Positions 61,601 through 64,000 of a DNA stretch of 64,000 bases are shown here, in pieces (the stretch's first letter is position 1; every line of letters starts with the position of its first letter). The position numbers were made by a program, and so were the translations under genes. The notes beneath the pieces were generated by a model. That model saw only the letters and a list, made by a program, of their open reading frames with translations, did no database searches and was not told the DNA's origin. This stretch comes from Pelecanus crispus (Eukaryota > Chordata > Aves > Pelecaniformes > Pelecanidae). The DNA lies in assembly GCF_030463565.1 (NCBI RefSeq), contig NC_134662.1:6301001-6365000 (forward strand), given 5' to 3'.

Positions 61601-63999
61601 CTGCACGTTAGCTGGTGTCCCCCGTTATTTTTGGGGGGTGATGGGTTGATGCGATGGGTTAATTCTGGGGTGGCGGTGTCTGGATGTTGGCGCCTCCTCA
61701 GAGGACTGCCTCCTCCAGCATCCCCCATCCAGGTGAAGGGCTAAGAAATGCAGGATAAGAAATGCAAAAAATATCAATAGCGACCCACCCCCCGCGAAAA
61801 AAAAAAAAGGCCCAAACCCAAGTGAATTGCGGCTCTTGCAGGGCATCCCAGGAGCATCCATTACACGGCATGGTTGCAGAGGTAGTAAACAAACCTCTAT
61901 CGAGAGGGTTTCAAACCAGGAGAAGGAGACGGGGAATGTGATTTTAAAGTCGCAGAATTTAGCATAAGGAGGTAATGGGATTGCAGTGGCTTTCCAGTAA
62001 ATGTCATTGCTGTAATTAGGAGAACAATTATTGTCAACCGGCAGAATTGTCCCCTATCTGTCATTTCAGCAGGAACAGCCAGAGCCACAATTATCACCCA
62101 CACAGGTGGGTCGCCCACTTCAAACCCCGCTAAATGGGATGGACGAGGGCAGCAGCGTGCAGCACGCGCCGCGGGGCCAGGGAGTTTGGGGGCCACCCCC
62201 ACCCGTCCCATCCCTGATCGGCACCAGCCAGGCACAGGGCAACGCCACACCTCTCGTCTTGAGAGCTGTTTATTACGGCACCGGCCCGATGCTCTGGCCT
62301 TGCACAGGGAAGTCTTTAAGCAGCTGCTTAACCTGGAAAAAAATAATGTGCTGAACTGATTTACAAATTTGAGGCCTTGGAGGCCAAACCTGCCTCCACC
62401 TACAGCAGCAGGAGGCTGGAGGAGCTCCAGGGAGGAGGAGGAGGATGCCCCAGCGATGAAGCCAGCCCAGGAATGCGTGCGTTATCTCCAGCTTCACTGC
62501 CATCTACTTATTTTCTCAGTGAGAAGGTTGCTAAAAGTGCAGCTGACAGCACATCTGAAGTACAGGGCACGGATGAGTAAAAAAGTTCCCGCAATGTTAG
62601 AGCAGGGAGGAGGCTGCAGTTGTAACCTGCCATTAAAGGCCTCCAAGTCCCCCGTGACAGCTTATCTCCGGCTCGAGCCCGGCGTTTCCCGGCACACGGC
62701 CCCCAGCTCCCAAATCCCCCTCCCCTGCTGCGCAACTTGACTGTGCAAGTGCTGCTGCTGTTGAGCTGCAACGCAAATTGGGGCTCGGCGGAGCACAGCC
62801 CTTCCCTGACTCTGTGGAGGTGTCACCGCCAGCGAAGCCAAAATAAAAAAAGAAAGCAACAGCGTGCATCCAAATTTCTCAACTTGGGTAGAGGAGAGGC
62901 TCCTCCTCAAAAGGAAAGGGGGATGCAGTGGAGGGAAGGAAGCGGGGGGCAATTACATCCACTGAAAGCATTTGCAGCATCTTTGCAGCTTGCCATGATT
63001 AACTGACCAGAGTGCTATTAGCAGCCTGGTATGATGATTAACAAGCTCTCCTAATAGCTGTTTTTAAACCTGCTTTAAAAAAAGCTGGAGCAGAGCTGGA
63101 AGGGGGTGGGGAGGCCGGGTGGTATCTCCAAGGAAACCAGAAACAAAATGGGCTTTGGCACATCGCAGAACCAGGCGGGTAATCAAAGATTACAACCAGT
63201 TTTAATTTAAGGTTAATTATTGTTTACTCTCTGGAGGCCGCCCTGTTGGAAAGGAGCAGTCGGTCTGACCTTCAGCAGCTCCTGGTGGGGCCCTCCGGTC
63301 CATCCCCCCCGGAAAGGCTTGCCGGCATCTCCTGGTGGGAGCTGGGATGGAGGGGGAGAAACAGGAGCTGCGAGAGGGAGGAATCGATGGCGGAGGATGG
63401 CAAAAGGAAACGGAGATGGAGGCATCTGACGCCGAGATGAATCCTGCCCCAGCGGCACGTTGAAAAGCCTCATTCAGTTTTATTTAATTGGTTGCCCCCA
63501 CTGCAGACATGGTTAATTAAGATTGGACTCCCATTGATTTCCCATTTGGTGGAATCACACTGGCATTTTCGCACAAAAGCAGCCCCATTTTTATCAATGA
63601 AAATGCTGCGTGTGGAGGCGTCTTCCCCCAATGAGACCATCTGTACCCACGGAGGAGAGACGGAGGCTTTAGCATGGCCAGGTCGCGGACACTTGCTCGG
63701 GGACGGGGCACCCTGCCTGGGGACGGGGCAGCCGGGTGCGAGGACTGGGGGAGCTCCTCTTAGCAAGGGCCATGACTGATCCGGCACCAACACAGCCCCC
63801 CGCTCCTCTCGCCATCCCCCAGCAGGTGGGTAAGGTCGGATGCTTCCCCCAGACCAGAGGCGATGTCTGCAGGTAGAGGTGGGCGGGGACGGGGCTCAGC
63901 GCCCCACGCTCACACGTCCCCACCCCTTTTCCTCCTCCTTAGCACCCAAAGATGCCCACGAGTCCAGCTCAGCCTGTTGAACCCCAGCTTTGCAAAATA
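58670..63999. other. Unassigned right end of window
   Basis: No supported exon. AT-rich complex blocks lie at about 60430-60800, 61300-61510, 61920-62110 and 63470-63650 and alternate with GC-rich stretches. A short ATC microsatellite lies at 61283-61298. The last 300 bp are GC-rich with an imperfect GGGGACGGGGCA repeat near 63699-63730. Confidence 0.45.
61920..62115. other. Candidate conserved non-coding element
   Basis: Complex sequence with phrases such as GTCATTGCTGTAATTAGGAG and ACAATTATTGTCAACCGG, no repeats and no frame. It has the appearance of an enhancer-type element, not proven. Confidence 0.28.
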
Positions 64000-64000
64000 C

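Overview
The window is vertebrate nuclear DNA, most probably from a bird, and probably one outside the landfowl and waterfowl. Supporting signs are the low gene density, isochore-like alternation of GC-rich and AT-rich stretches, a CR1 fragment at 55420-55466, ancient MIR-type SINE remnants, and above all a complete solo retroviral LTR at 15828-16398. The ends and internal layout of that LTR match a family I know from many neoavian genomes. There are no prokaryotic features, CRISPR arrays, rRNA genes or convincing tRNA genes.

Only two genes can be supported with confidence. Both are single-exon, on the + strand, about 5 kb apart, and encode PA-TM-RING E3 ubiquitin ligases. The downstream one (24842-25855, 337 aa) has a signal peptide, protease-associated (PA) domain, one membrane span, a complete C3H2C3 RING-H2 and an acidic tail. 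The upstream one (19101-19961, 286 aa) keeps signal peptide, membrane span and RING but has a shortened, barely recognisable PA region and no acidic tail. Being intronless with this layout, they most resemble ZNRF4 (an ER-membrane, testis-enriched ligase in mammals). The pair looks like a tandem duplication followed by divergence of one copy.

Layout: 1-1500 is GC-rich with a 40-bp minisatellite (893-1111). 2890-4120 is a CpG island with no recognisable coding exon. 4.2-13 kb is mostly unassigned, with ancient repeats and one unexplained 128-codon ORF (8978-9364) that may be a terminal exon. 13126-13303 is one copy of a well-preserved non-coding element whose second copy lies 45 kb away at 58498-58669. 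The solo LTR (15.8-16.4 kb) carries a perfect CRE and a TATA box and points toward the upstream RING gene. The RING pair occupies 19-26 kb. From 26 to 64 kb I see no convincing exon: it is intergenic or intronic DNA with scattered SINE remnants, microsatellites, a TA-rich tract and several AT-rich blocks that look like candidate conserved non-coding elements.

How the parts may work together is inference. The two ligases probably share a membrane compartment and a germline-biased expression pattern. The LTR and the tandem repeats just upstream of each start codon are the features most likely to have altered their regulation. No previously undescribed multi-gene system is visible. The most unusual items are the degenerate-PA RING paralogue, the 45-kb-separated duplicate element and the LTR promoter facing the gene.
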